18,110 nucleotides of DNA from Pyrinomonadaceae bacterium (GCA_013812565.1 JACCTF010000665.1:1-18110); one strand, 5' to 3'. Numbered from the stretch's first letter, positions 1-8,127 are shown. The notes: generated by a model from the letters alone, not told the origin. A program made the numbers and translations.

Positions 1-1615
1 TGATCAAACCGCGAACCGGCGAAACAGTGTCATTGATTGTGGCGTGCGCGCCGCCGCTTACGAGCGTGCCGGTATCGCCCACCTGACCGCCCGCTTCCGA
101 ATAGAAGGGTGTTCGATCTAAAACAACTTCTCCGTCTTCGCCCTCGCCTAACTGGCTCACCGCTTCCTCGCCACTGATCAACGCAATGACGCGTGCACCG
201 GCTAGACGGGTGGCTTCATAGCCGGTGAACCCGCTACGCCCGACGCGCTCTATAACCTGCGTATAGACCGGCTTCGTTTTGCCGCTGCGTTTATCAACAG
301 CGCGTACGCTTGTTTGCTGAAGGTCGCGTAATGCTTCGTCGAAGCGTGCGTTGAACTCATCTTCAGGAAAGGAGAAGCCGCGTTCTTCGAGGCTGACGCG
401 GATCAGATCGCGCGGCGTGCCGAATGTGTCATAGATGCGGGCCAGTTCTTTGTAGTCCGCCATCTGACCGTCGGGTGTCGCCGCAAACAGCGAGTCGAGC
501 TTTTGTAACCCTATACTCAGCGTCGAGCCAAAGCGCTCCTCTTCAAGCTTGACCATGCGTTCGATGAAGCTCCGCGCGGTTTCGAGTTCCGGATAGGCTT
601 CGCGCATCAGTTCGACGACAAATCCCGTCACCTTATAGAAGAACAGAACGTCAAAGCCGAGCGCATGGCAGCCGTGATAAATCGCCCGTCGCATGATTTT
701 ACGCAACACGTAGTTGCGCCCTTCGTTGCCGGGCAGAATATTGTCAGCGATGGAGAATGCTGTGGCGCGCGCATGATCGGTGATGACGCGCATCGCGAAA
801 CCCTCCGGCGTATCCGGTTCGTAAGATTTGCCCGCGAGCTTCGCGACGAAATCTACAACGGGGCGCAGCAGGTCTGTGTCGTAGTTGTTCGCTGCGCCTT
901 GCAGCACGGCGGTCACGCGCTCAAGTCCGGCGCCGGTATCAACCGAAGGTTTGGGGAGCGGCGTTAAGTTGCCGCTCGCGTCGCGCTCGTACTGCATGAA
1001 GACGAGGTTCCAGATTTCGATTGTTGGGCTACCGTCTTGGTTGACGTATTCGGCGCGGTTGTACTCTGGATCTCCCGGGTGTTCGCCCGTGTAGTAGTTA
1101 ATCTCGCTGTTCGGCCCACACGGCCCGGTGTCGCCCATCTGCCAAAAATTATCCTTCTCACCGAAACGCAGAATGCGCTCGCGCGCAACGCCCGCTTCAA
1201 CCCACAATTCCACCGCCTCGTCGTCCGTTTCGTAGACCGTGAACCACAAACGTTCGAGCGGCATTTGGTAGCCGTTCAAAAGCAGATCGAGCGCGAAACC
1301 TATCGCGTCGCGTTTGTAGTAATCGCCGAACGAGAAGTTGCCGAGCATCTCGAAGAAGGTGTGGTGAGTTTTATCGCCAACGTCGTCAAGATCGTTGTGC
1401 TTGCCGCCCGCCCGCAGGCACTTCTGCGATGAGGCAGCGCGCTTATAGGGACGCTGCTCTGCGCCGGTGAATACATCTTTGAACTGGTTCATTCCGGCGT
1501 TGGAAAATAGAAGCGTCGGGTCGCCAGCGGGCAGCAGCGGGCTGGAGGGAACACGCGTGTGCCCGTGCTGTTCAAAGTACCTCAGAAATGTTTCGCGAAT
1601 CTCGTTTCCGGTCAT
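1..1615 (-). CDS. alaS: Alanine--tRNA ligase, N-terminal 538 residues (cut by window edge)
   Basis: Class II aminoacyl-tRNA synthetase that charges tRNA-Ala in the cytoplasm. The frame stays open from the ATG at 1615 down to position 1, so the C-terminal part (rest of the editing domain and the C-Ala domain) lies outside the window. Visible landmarks are the start MTGNEIRETFLRYF, the motif 2 block THHTFFEMLGNFSFGDY at residues 83-99, GDTGPCGPNSEI near residue 180, the motif 3 block DTGAGLER near 226-233, and the beginning of the editing domain with SEAGGQVGDTG near 505. No frameshift was seen in the pieces translated. No clear Shine-Dalgarno precedes the ATG; this start was chosen because it gives the normal family N-terminus. 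recX lies 99 bp upstream on the same strand, and recX-alaS is a common neighbourhood. Confidence 0.97.
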   Translation of the reverse strand, partial: MTGNEIRETFLRYFEQHGHTRVPSSPLLPAGDPTLLFSNAGMNQFKDVFTGAEQRPYKRAASSQKCLRAGGKHNDLDDVGDKTHHTFFEMLGNFSFGDYYKRDAIGFALDLLLNGYQMPLERLWFTVYETDDEAVELWVEAGVARERILRFGEKDNFWQMGDTGPCGPNSEINYYTGEHPGDPEYNRAEYVNQDGSPTIEIWNLVFMQYERDASGNLTPLPKPSVDTGAGLERVTAVLQGAANNYDTDLLRPVVDFVAKLAGKSYEPDTPEGFAMRVITDHARATAFSIADNILPGNEGRNYVLRKIMRRAIYHGCHALGFDVLFFYKVTGFVVELMREAYPELETARSFIERMVKLEEERFGSTLSIGLQKLDSLFAATPDGQMADYKELARIYDTFGTPRDLIRVSLEERGFSFPEDEFNARFDEALRDLQQTSVRAVDKRSGKTKPVYTQVIERVGRSGFTGYEATRLAGARVIALISGEEAVSQLGEGEDGEVVLDRTPFYSEAGGQVGDTGTLVSGGAHATINDTVSPVRGLI

Positions 1616-1714
1616 AAGTTTGAAATTAAATTCAAGGAGTGTTGACGTTGATTATGTTGAAGATGAAGTGTATCACGCAGCACGAAAGCGGATGAAACGA
1701 CGACAATTTCAGCC

Positions 1715-2284
1715 TTACTCTGATGAAGCTTCATCACTGCTCATGGGAATCGCGCGCACTTTGTTGGTCACTAAATCATAAGAGAAGCCAAGACGCAGCA
1801 GATGATCGAAAAGGCTTTTCGTCTCCGCGCGACTATGGGGATGGCCCCGCAACCGCAAACGCTTTTCGATGGCTCGATCAATCAGCTCGACCTCCGGCGT
1901 TTCCTCGAAAACGAGTTTGATGGCTTCGTCCGCCGTCTCGCGTGCGACCTTCTTCAACGCTAAATTACGCGCGAGCCTGGTTCGTCCGACAGGCTTCTGC
2001 CGCACGCGAAAAGAAGCATAACCGAAAGCAAAGCGCTCGTCGTCCAAGTATCCATACTCGCGTAGTCTCAAAATCACTGCTTCGACTATCTCAGCATTAG
2101 TCCACTGCTTCTCCAACAACCTCTCACGAAGTTCAGCAACGGAACGGGGCTTGGCGGCAAGAAGTTTCACCGCCCGCTGAAAAGTTCGCTCGCGGGCTTT
2201 ATCTAAACTAAGCGGACGCGCTTTCCCATCTGCTTCGCCGCTTGAACCTGCATCGGCAGGCTTTTGCTTATTCCATCGACGCAT
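1715..2284 (-). CDS. recX: Regulatory protein RecX
   Basis: A 189-residue protein matching RecX, a cytoplasmic modulator that binds RecA filaments and restrains recombination and SOS induction. After a charged N-terminal tail of about 30 residues it is almost all helical. It shows the three tandem three-helix repeats of the family: AVKLLAAKPRSVAELRERL, then LREYGYLDDERFAFGYASFR (the highly typical YLDDxxFA signature near residues 77-86), and a last repeat ending HLLRLGFSYDLVTNKV. The ATG at 2284 is preceded on its own strand by a weak AAGAG. RecX often follows recA, but here the upstream neighbour is truB in the opposite direction, so recA must lie elsewhere. alaS follows 99 bp downstream and may be cotranscribed. 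Confidence 0.92.
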   Translation of the reverse strand: MRRWNKQKPADAGSSGEADGKARPLSLDKARERTFQRAVKLLAAKPRSVAELRERLLEKQWTNAEIVEAVILRLREYGYLDDERFAFGYASFRVRQKPVGRTRLARNLALKKVARETADEAIKLVFEETPEVELIDRAIEKRLRLRGHPHSRAETKSLFDHLLRLGFSYDLVTNKVRAIPMSSDEASSE

Positions 2285-2375
2285 CTTAAACCACTCTTAA
2301 CCGGGTTATTTCAAGGCAAGTGTTAAACTTTCGACCTGCGATTTTCGATTGGCGATTTGTAATCACCATCTTAAA

Positions 2376-2405
2376 ATCTCAGATCTTAAATCACAAATCT
2401 GAGAT
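2376..2405 (+). repeat. Perfect 9-bp inverted repeat just upstream of truB
   Basis: ATCTCAGAT at 2376-2384 and ATCTGAGAT at 2397-2405 are exact reverse complements around a 12-nt AT-rich loop, ending 7 nt before the truB ATG at 2413. The surrounding AT-rich stretch (about 2338-2412) also contains the near-repeats CGATTTTCGATTGGCGATTT. It looks like low-complexity intergenic repeat sequence. If transcribed, the hairpin would cover the ribosome-binding region of truB. There is no T-tract, so it is not a terminator for transcription in either direction. Confidence 0.5.
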
Positions 2406-2412
2406 CACCTTT

Positions 2413-3360
2413 ATGAATGGCATCGCGATCATAGACAAACCCGCCGGACTCACTTCGTACGACGTTGTGGCGCGGGTGCGCCGCATCCTCTGTGAGCGGC
2501 GCGTCGGACACACCGGCACGCTCGATCCGTTTGCCACCGGCGTGCTCGTCGTGCTTGTTGGACGAGCGACACGCCTTGCACAGTTTCTTGCGGGCGCAGA
2601 TAAGGAGTACCAAGCGCTGGTTCGCTTCGGGTACGCGACCGACACCGGAGATGTGACGGGCGAGCCGCGCTCGACCAATCGAGTTAACAAGATGGTGTGG
2701 AGTGATGAGCAAATTGAAGCGGCGCTTGGGAGCTTGCGCGGCCGCATCAATCAGGTGCCGCCAATGTACTCGGCGAAAAAGATTCGGGGGCAGAAGCTCT
2801 ATGAGTTGGCCCGCCGCGGCGTGGAAGTCGAGCGAGCGCCTGTCTCGGTTGTCGTCCACGAAATCGAACCCGTACGCCGAGCACAGCAACAAGGCTCGTT
2901 ACTGCATCCGAATGGCGACGGAACATGTGACCTGGCGGTGCGCGTCGTGTGTTCGGCTGGCACGTACGTACGCGTGTTAGCCGAATCGATTGGCGAAAAA
3001 TTGGGTGCCGACGCGCACCTCGCTGCTTTGCGTCGGACCCGCGCCGGGGCTTTCAGAGTGGAAGATGCAGTAAGTTTAGATCGCTTGCAAGCGATGGCTG
3101 ACGAGGGCCGGCAGACAAAACTTTTGCTTCCGCTCGATGCGGCGCTCTCCGAAATGCCTTTTGTGCATCTAAGCGAGCAGGATGCAAAACGGACGCGCCA
3201 TGGCGCTGTGATTTACTTGGATGGGGCAGCAGTGAAGTGGGGGGATGCATGTCATGTGCAGATGCGCAACGAGCACGGAAGGCTGATCGCGATTGGTGTT
3301 TACTCTTCCACAAACGGACAACTGCATCCGCGCATCCTGCTTGATCCAGAAGAAGAATAA
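2413..3360 (+). CDS. truB: tRNA pseudouridine(55) synthase TruB
   Basis: Converts uridine 55 in the T-loop of tRNAs to pseudouridine. The 315-residue protein begins MNGIAIIDKPAGLTSYDVV and carries the catalytic block VGHTGTLDPFATGVL with the nucleophilic Asp at residue 38. It continues with the substrate-loop sequence FGYATDTGDVTGE, the block QVPPMYSAKKIRGQKLYELAR and the conserved CSAGTYVRVLAESIGEKLG. The C-terminal region after about residue 225 fits the small C-terminal domain of the family. The frame is open upstream to 2320, but the extra 31 residues come from an AT-rich repeat and match nothing in the family, so the ATG at 2413 was chosen; no good Shine-Dalgarno is seen. Here the gene stands divergent from recX rather than in an rbfA-truB-ribF-rpsO operon. 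Confidence 0.95.
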   Translation: MNGIAIIDKPAGLTSYDVVARVRRILCERRVGHTGTLDPFATGVLVVLVGRATRLAQFLAGADKEYQALVRFGYATDTGDVTGEPRSTNRVNKMVWSDEQIEAALGSLRGRINQVPPMYSAKKIRGQKLYELARRGVEVERAPVSVVVHEIEPVRRAQQQGSLLHPNGDGTCDLAVRVVCSAGTYVRVLAESIGEKLGADAHLAALRRTRAGAFRVEDAVSLDRLQAMADEGRQTKLLLPLDAALSEMPFVHLSEQDAKRTRHGAVIYLDGAAVKWGDACHVQMRNEHGRLIAIGVYSSTNGQLHPRILLDPEEE

Positions 3361-3363
3361 CCA

Positions 3364-3395
3364 TTGACTTAGTGCTCTACGGCCTGTGCTATACT
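3364..3395 (+). promoter_or_regulatory. Possible sigma-70 type promoter for prkA
   Basis: TTGACT at 3364-3369 resembles a -35 box, and TATACT at 3390-3395 preceded by TGC (3387-3389) forms a good extended -10. The spacer is 20 nt, longer than the usual 16-18, so the extended -10 probably carries most of the recognition. Transcription would start near 3402 and leave a leader of about 200-260 nt before prkA. It lies directly after the truB stop codon. Confidence 0.35.
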
Positions 3396-3493
3396 TAGCG
3401 TCAGCCGTAAGAGGGAAGACGTAAGGTTCATCGCTCCTCGGTCAAAGAAGCGAACAGCCTTCTCCTCAAAAGGTGGTAGTGGATTGATCTTTT

Positions 3494-3563
3494 GAAACAA
3501 CTTTGACGGCGCGCGGGCGCTGCTTACCGCGCGAGCGTCGCTTACGCGCATCGAAGCTGTTTC
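3494..3563 (+). ncRNA. Nested hairpin element in the prkA leader (candidate cis-acting RNA)
   Basis: Two arms of 13 nt, 3494-3506 (GAAACAACTTTGA) and 3551-3563 (TCGAAGCTGTTTC), pair with one A-C mismatch and one G-U wobble. They enclose a GC-rich interior. Inside, CGCGCGG at 3510-3516 pairs perfectly with CCGCGCG at 3527-3533 around a 10-nt loop, and a smaller GCG/CGC hairpin is possible after it. The result is a multi-branched fold of 70 nt in the 248-bp gap between truB and prkA. No ATG-initiated leader peptide is seen in this gap. No known riboswitch family was recognised. It may be a regulatory leader, a processing site or a chance fold. Confidence 0.4.
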
Positions 3564-3665
3564 AACGCAACATAGGATCGTTGAGGAATACATCATAGAA
3601 GATTAGGCGTGACTTTCCTCCACGCCGTCCACGTGCGCGAAGCCAATAGAGGTTTAAAACAGGCT

Positions 3666-5603
3666 ATGCAACAGCAGGATGGCAACAAGCATTTCAATAT
3701 CAGCGAACGGCTTGAGAGCTTGCGTCGCGAACGCGAAGCGCTTCACTGGGACGGTACGTTTCGCGACTACTTCGAATTAGTCACACAAAACCCGCGCCTT
3801 GCCGAACTCTCGCACGCACGCATCAATGACATGGTCCACGCGGCGGGGGTTGAAAAAATCAACGAAGGCGCACGCGACGAAATCTCACGTTACAACTTTT
3901 TCGCATCAGAGCTTTTCGGAATCGAAGAGCCGATTGCGCGCATCGTCGAATACTTCAAGTCGGCCGCCCAGCGACTCGAAGTTCGCAAGCGCATTCTTCT
4001 TTTGATGGGACCGGTCGGCGGAGGTAAATCAACCATCGTCACAATGCTCAAGCGCGGTCTTGAAGAATGGACGCGCAATGATGCCGGAGCAGTCTATGCA
4101 ATCAAGGACTGCCCGATGCACGAGGAGCCTCTGCACTTGATTCCGCACGAGCTACGTCCTGAAATAGAGAAACATTACGGCATCTACATCGAAGGCGATC
4201 TATGTCCGCAATGCCGCTACGCGCTTGAGCACACCTATGGCGGACGCCACGAGGATGTGCGCGTGCACCGCCTGATCTTCTCGGAGAAAGATCGTATCGG
4301 CATCGGCACCTTTGCGCCGTCTGATCCAAAAAGCCAAGACATTACGGAACTCACCGGCTCGATTGACCTCTCAACCATCGGCGAGATCGGGGTTGAATCT
4401 GACCCGCGCGCTTATCGCTTCGACGGTGAACTCAACATTGCCAATCGCGGCTTAATGGAGTTTGTCGAGATGCTCAAAGTTGATGAGAAGTTTCTGTACA
4501 GCTTGTTGACGCTTTCGCAGGAACAGAACATCAAGACCGGGCGCTTCGCGATGATCTACGCCGATGAAGTGATCCTTTCGCACACGAACGAGAATGAATA
4601 CGTCTCCTTCGCCGGTAATCGCAAATCCGAAGCGTTGCAAGATCGCATCATCCTGGTGCGCGTGCCTTACAACCTGCGCGTCTCCCAAGAGGAGCGCATC
4701 TACGACAAACTGCTTCATCAATCAGAGGCGCTTCGCAACGTCCACATTGCGCCGAACACCCTGCGAGTTGCGGCGATGTTTGCTGTGATGACCCGGCTTG
4801 AAGAACCTAAGCGGGCCAATGTTGACATCGCCAAGAAGATGAGGCTCTACGACGGCGAAGACGTTGAAGGCTACAAGTCGAAGGACGTACGCGAACTCCG
4901 CGATGAAGCTGTTCGTGAAGGCATGGACGGCATCTCGCCGCGCTATATCATTAATCGTTTGTCGGGCGCGCTTGTCCGCGACGGCGTTACATGTATCAAC
5001 CCGATTGATGCGCTGCGTGCAATCAAAGACGGCTTTGAACAACACACCGGCATCAACGCCGAACAGCGCGAACGCTACTTAAACTTAATCTCATCGGCGC
5101 GCAAAGAGTATGACGAGCTGGCAAAGACCGAGGTGCAACGCGCCTTCGTCTATTCGTTCGAAGATATGGCGCGCACGATGTGCAATAACTATCTTGATAA
5201 CGTTGAAGCTTACTGCAACAAGGAGCGCATCAAAGACCCGATTACAGAGGAAGATATGGAACCGGACGAGCATCTGATGCGCTCGATTGAAGAGCAGATC
5301 GGCATCTCTGAGAACGCAAAGAACACGTTCCGTCAGGAGATTTTGATTCGCATATCTTCTTATTCGCGCAAAGGTAAACCGTTTGAATACACGTCGCACG
5401 AGCGTCTCAAGGAAGCGATTGAAAAGAAGATCTTCTCCGACTTGAAAGACGTAGTGAAGATCACAACTTCGGTGAAGACGCCTGATCCGGATCAACTACG
5501 CCGCATCAACGAAGTGGTTGATCGTTTGGTGAAAGACGGTGGGTACTGCCCCGTCTGTGCGAATGAACTTCTAACCTATGTCGGCACGTTGCTTTCGCGC
5601 TGA
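3666..5603 (+). CDS. prkA: PrkA family serine protein kinase / AAA+ ATPase
   Basis: Homologue of Bacillus PrkA and E. coli YeaG, about 645 residues, the usual family length. The N-terminal AAA+ part has the Walker A block GPVGGGKST (about residues 115-123) and a Walker B/sensor block IYADEVILSHTNENEY around residue 300. A metal-like pair of motifs, CPMHEEPLHLIP and GDLCPQCRY, lies near residues 150-190, and the protein ends with a second CxxC, GYCPVCANELL. Family members were described as serine kinases and later as Lon-like ATP-dependent proteases, linked to sporulation, stationary phase and nitrogen starvation. The frame opens at GTG 3609, but family similarity starts only at FNISERLESL, so ATG 3666 is preferred; AGAGG at 3648-3652 is a rather distant Shine-Dalgarno. 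It is first in the cluster with yeaH and spoVR. Confidence 0.93.
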   Translation: MQQQDGNKHFNISERLESLRREREALHWDGTFRDYFELVTQNPRLAELSHARINDMVHAAGVEKINEGARDEISRYNFFASELFGIEEPIARIVEYFKSAAQRLEVRKRILLLMGPVGGGKSTIVTMLKRGLEEWTRNDAGAVYAIKDCPMHEEPLHLIPHELRPEIEKHYGIYIEGDLCPQCRYALEHTYGGRHEDVRVHRLIFSEKDRIGIGTFAPSDPKSQDITELTGSIDLSTIGEIGVESDPRAYRFDGELNIANRGLMEFVEMLKVDEKFLYSLLTLSQEQNIKTGRFAMIYADEVILSHTNENEYVSFAGNRKSEALQDRIILVRVPYNLRVSQEERIYDKLLHQSEALRNVHIAPNTLRVAAMFAVMTRLEEPKRANVDIAKKMRLYDGEDVEGYKSKDVRELRDEAVREGMDGISPRYIINRLSGALVRDGVTCINPIDALRAIKDGFEQHTGINAEQRERYLNLISSARKEYDELAKTEVQRAFVYSFEDMARTMCNNYLDNVEAYCNKERIKDPITEEDMEPDEHLMRSIEEQIGISENAKNTFRQEILIRISSYSRKGKPFEYTSHERLKEAIEKKIFSDLKDVVKITTSVKTPDPDQLRRINEVVDRLVKDGGYCPVCANELLTYVGTLLSR

Positions 5604-5646
5604 GAGGCGCACGGGCTGTTCGCTGTGCAACGCCGAATCATAAAAT

Positions 5647-5684
5647 CAACGCCCGCGCTTTTCAGTTGAAAGGTGCGGGCGTTG
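5647..5684 (+). terminator. Long hairpin after prkA (terminator or attenuator-like)
   Basis: The arms 5647-5663 and 5668-5684 pair over 17 bp: ten Watson-Crick pairs CAACGCCCGC/GCGGGCGTTG, then a G-U, then CTTTTC/GAAAGG with one more wobble, closed by the loop AGTT. The T-stretch after it is poor (TTGTTCCC, counting stem bases), so termination may be partial; on the minus strand GATTTTAT follows the stem. It lies 43 bp after the prkA stop and 44 bp before the KOW gene, where a partial terminator would lower expression of the later cluster genes relative to prkA. Confidence 0.55.
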
Positions 5685-5715
5685 TTCCCATAAAAGTAAT
5701 TCAAATCGGAGAAAC

Positions 5716-5722
5716 AAGGGAG
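5716..5722 (+). promoter_or_regulatory. Ribosome-binding site that fixes the KOW gene start
   Basis: AAGGGAG at 5716-5722 touches the first in-frame ATG (5723) but stands at the ideal 6-nt distance from the second ATG (5729). This favours the second start. Confidence 0.6.
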
Positions 5723-5728
5723 ATGCAA

Positions 5729-5905
5729 ATGTTCAGGTTAGGCGATACAGTGCGCATCAAATCCGGTTCCTTCGCAGCCTTCACGGGTAGGATAGAGGGA
5801 ATTAACCAAGCCAAAGCGCTTCTTAAAATAGTGGTTGAGATTTTCGGAAGATCAACTTCGGTGAAGTTGAAGTTCACAGAGGTTGAGCAGGTTTCCTCTA
5901 CATAA
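5729..5905 (+). CDS. Stand-alone KOW-domain protein (NusG C-terminal-like)
   Basis: A 58-residue protein that is almost wholly one KOW domain. The run FRLGDTVRIKSGSFAAFTGR, the later EGIN, and the block VVEIFGRSTSVKLKFTEVEQV follow the C-terminal KOW domain of NusG/RfaH closely, including the FxxGxxVxxxxGxFaxFxGxV start and the IFGRxTxVxLxFxxVE end. The NusG N-terminal (NGN) domain that binds RNA polymerase is absent and there is no room for it upstream. In NusG this domain contacts ribosomal protein uS10 or Rho; whether the lone domain does so is inference. The frame is open upstream to a TTG at 5666, but that start lies inside the hairpin, and the Shine-Dalgarno favours ATG 5729 (or 5723). 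It sits between prkA and a hydrolase gene, in the same direction. Confidence 0.8.
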   Translation: MFRLGDTVRIKSGSFAAFTGRIEGINQAKALLKIVVEIFGRSTSVKLKFTEVEQVSST

Positions 5906-5933
5906 CCCGTCGGTTAATGCGTGAACCCTTTGT

Positions 5934-6944
5934 ATGAAGAAACGTTATCTTATCGCGGGTGCATATGGATTGACGGGCGCGTGGCTTGCGGCAAAACTGT
6001 TAAGCCGTCCGCGCGATGTCGAGTGGACCAGTCACTCCGCGAGTTTGCATCATGCCGATCAATCACGGTTCGTTGAGGTTGATCGCATCCGCGTGCATTA
6101 TCAAGAGGCCGGCCGGGTGGATGCGCCGGTTGTGTTGTTGATTCACGGATTCTGCGCATCGAACTTTATCTGGAGCGACGTGCTGTTGCCGATTGCCGAT
6201 GGTGGCTACCGCGTGATCGCACCTGATCTGATCGGTTACGGTTTCTCGGAGAAGCCGCGCCACGGTGAGTACACCATCAAAGCGCAGGCGCAGATGATCG
6301 TCGGCTTAATGAACGCACTCGGCATCTCCCGCGCGGCACTCGTCGGAAGTTCATACGGCGGTGCGGTGGCGGCGACGTGCGCGCTTGATTATCCGGATCG
6401 GGTTGAGCGGCTGGTTCTGGTCGGTGCCGTTTCCAACAATGAAGTAAAGAGTCAACTGCTGCTGCGGCTCGCTGCTTCGCCGGTTCTTGGTGATCTGCTC
6501 TCTCCGGTGCTGATCGACTCGCGGGCGTTGATGCAGTGGCGTATGAAGAAAGTGTATGCCGAAGAACATGCTCACCTGCTCGATGCCGAAAGAATGGACG
6601 CGCATCATCGCCCTCTGCGCACGGCGAATACACACCGGGCGATTCTGCAAACGCTGCGTCGCTGGGATGCCGCGCGACTTGAGCGCGAGGCGCATCTCAT
6701 CACACAATCGACCTTGCTAGTGTGGGGCGAACAGGACACAGACGTGCCTGTTCATCACGGCGAGCGCCTCCACGCGCAGATACCAAACTCGCGCCTCATT
6801 GTGTTTCGCCGCTGCGGACATCTCCCGCAAGAAGAGCGTCCTGCTGAGTTTGCCGGTTTGATCGCGGGCTTCTGTCAAAGCATGAAAGCGCGTGGCTCAT
6901 CAGTAGACAAGGACGAGTTGTCGACCGTAACGAATCACCATTAA
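5934..6944 (+). CDS. Alpha/beta-hydrolase, probably membrane-anchored
   Basis: A 336-residue alpha/beta-hydrolase fold protein of the broad esterase/epoxide hydrolase/haloalkane dehalogenase-like group. The oxyanion-hole block is LLIHGF (68-73), the DLIGYGFSEKP block lies at 98-108, and the nucleophile elbow is GSSYGG with Ser140. The probable acid is Asp268 in WGEQDTDVP and the catalytic His is His296 in CGHLPQEERP. Residues 5-23 form a hydrophobic segment after MKKR, suggesting a signal anchor that keeps the enzyme at the cytoplasmic membrane. The nucleophile is Ser, so dehalogenase activity (which needs Asp) is unlikely; the substrate is unknown. It starts 28 bp after the KOW gene, has only a weak ribosome-binding site, and lies 19 bp before yeaH, so it is probably part of the same transcript. 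Confidence 0.9.
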   Translation: MKKRYLIAGAYGLTGAWLAAKLLSRPRDVEWTSHSASLHHADQSRFVEVDRIRVHYQEAGRVDAPVVLLIHGFCASNFIWSDVLLPIADGGYRVIAPDLIGYGFSEKPRHGEYTIKAQAQMIVGLMNALGISRAALVGSSYGGAVAATCALDYPDRVERLVLVGAVSNNEVKSQLLLRLAASPVLGDLLSPVLIDSRALMQWRMKKVYAEEHAHLLDAERMDAHHRPLRTANTHRAILQTLRRWDAARLEREAHLITQSTLLVWGEQDTDVPVHHGERLHAQIPNSRLIVFRRCGHLPQEERPAEFAGLIAGFCQSMKARGSSVDKDELSTVTNHH

Positions 6945-6963
6945 CGTCAGAGAGGTTTTCAAG

Positions 6964-8127
6964 ATGTCCATCCAACGTAATGATTGGTCCTTGCAGCGCA
7001 AAGGCATCATTGATCAAGAGCGCCACAAGGAGCGTGTCAAAGATGCTATTCGCAAAAACCTCGGCTCGATTGTTTCAAACGAAGCGATCATCCTCTCTGA
7101 CGGCAAGCGAACAGTTAAAGTGCCGATCCGGTCGCTTGATGAATATAAATTTCGGTTTGATCACCACAAGCGCAAACACGTCGGGCAGGGCGATGGCAAA
7201 ACAAAAGTGGGCGACGTCATAGCTCGCGAAAATCAACCTGGGCAGGGGCCGGGCAAAGGTAATGGACCGGCCGGACAAGAGGGGGGCGCGGAGTATTACG
7301 AAGCCGAGGTGAACATCGATGAAATCGCCGCGCTGATCTTTGAAGATTTGCATCTTCCCTTCCTCGAAGAGAAAGCGAAGCAGGCGGTGCCCGACAAAAC
7401 CACGCGCTTCAATGAGATTCGTCGCACCGGCGTGATGGCGAACCTCGCCAAGCGCCGCATGATTCTCGAAAACATTCGGCGCAACGCACGGGAAAGCCGA
7501 CGAGCGCGTTTCGGCGCAGTCAAGAAAGAAGATTTACGATTTAGAACTTGGGAAGAAGATCAGCGCTTTGAATCGAACGCGGCGGTCATAGCAATGATGG
7601 ACGTTAGCGGCTCGATGGGTGAATTTAAGAAATACATCGCGCGCTCGTTCTACTTCTGGATGGTCCGCTTTCTCCGCACTAAGTACGACAATGTTGAGAT
7701 TGTCTTTATCTCACACCACACAGAGGCTCGCGAGGTGACGGAAGAACAGTTCTTCACGCAGGGTGAATCAGGTGGAACCGTCGTCTCTTCGGCGTACCAG
7801 TTAGCCCTTAATCTTATCAAGGAGCGTTTCAATCCGCCGGATTGGAACATCTATCCGTTCCATTTCTCAGACGGTGATAACTACTACTCTGACAACGAAG
7901 AAGCGATGCGGCTCGCCGATGAATTAATTACAACCTGCAACCTGTTCGGCTATGGCGAGATCGGCGAAGAGGGAACTTCCAGTTATCGACGCTCATCAGG
8001 CGCGTTGCTTTCTATCTTCAAAGATCGATTGAAACGCAAAGACCGTTTCGTCGGCGTGCGGATCGACGACAAGGAAGACGTCTATCCGGCGCTTCGCCAA
8101 TTCTTCGGCAAGAAAGAGGAAATGTAA
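6964..8127 (+). CDS. yeaH: YeaH/YhbH family protein (DUF444, von Willebrand A)
   Basis: A 387-residue homologue of E. coli YeaH and Bacillus YhbH. The N-terminus has the family pattern of charged helices ([14 protein letters not shown]), a predicted flexible Gly-rich linker at about 92-108 ([16 protein letters not shown]), then [18 protein letters not shown]. The C-terminal half is a von Willebrand A domain with a MIDAS metal site: DVSGS with Asp213, Ser215 and Ser217, GGT near Thr272, and SDGDN with Asp303. Such proteins act with PrkA and SpoVR under nutrient stress; the molecular role is not settled. AGAGG about 11 nt before the ATG serves as ribosome-binding site. The gene follows the hydrolase by 19 bp and is separated from spoVR by a repeat-rich 98-bp gap. 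Confidence 0.93.
   Translation: MSIQRNDWSLQRKGIIDQERHKERVKDAIRKNLGSIVSNEAIILSDGKRTVKVPIRSLDEYKFRFDHHKRKHVGQGDGKTKVGDVIARENQPGQGPGKGNGPAGQEGGAEYYEAEVNIDEIAALIFEDLHLPFLEEKAKQAVPDKTTRFNEIRRTGVMANLAKRRMILENIRRNARESRRARFGAVKKEDLRFRTWEEDQRFESNAAVIAMMDVSGSMGEFKKYIARSFYFWMVRFLRTKYDNVEIVFISHHTEAREVTEEQFFTQGESGGTVVSSAYQLALNLIKERFNPPDWNIYPFHFSDGDNYYSDNEEAMRLADELITTCNLFGYGEIGEEGTSSYRRSSGALLSIFKDRLKRKDRFVGVRIDDKEDVYPALRQFFGKKEEM

Noticed and set aside
1037..1432. 131-codon open frame on the plus strand
   Set aside because: Antisense to the catalytic domain of alaS, which has all its motifs in the other direction.
2386..2892. 168-codon open frame on the minus strand
   Set aside because: Antisense to truB and its leader, with no recognisable domain.
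3609..3665. GTG at 3609 as the start of prkA
   Set aside because: No well-placed ribosome-binding site, and the extra 19 residues do not resemble PrkA N-termini; ATG 3666 gives the normal length. Some doubt remains.
5091..5495. 134-codon open frame on the minus strand
   Set aside because: Antisense to the C-terminal half of prkA; no supporting features.
5666..5728. TTG at 5666 as the start of the KOW gene
   Set aside because: It lies inside the long hairpin and lacks a Shine-Dalgarno, while AAGGGAG is ideally placed for ATG 5729.
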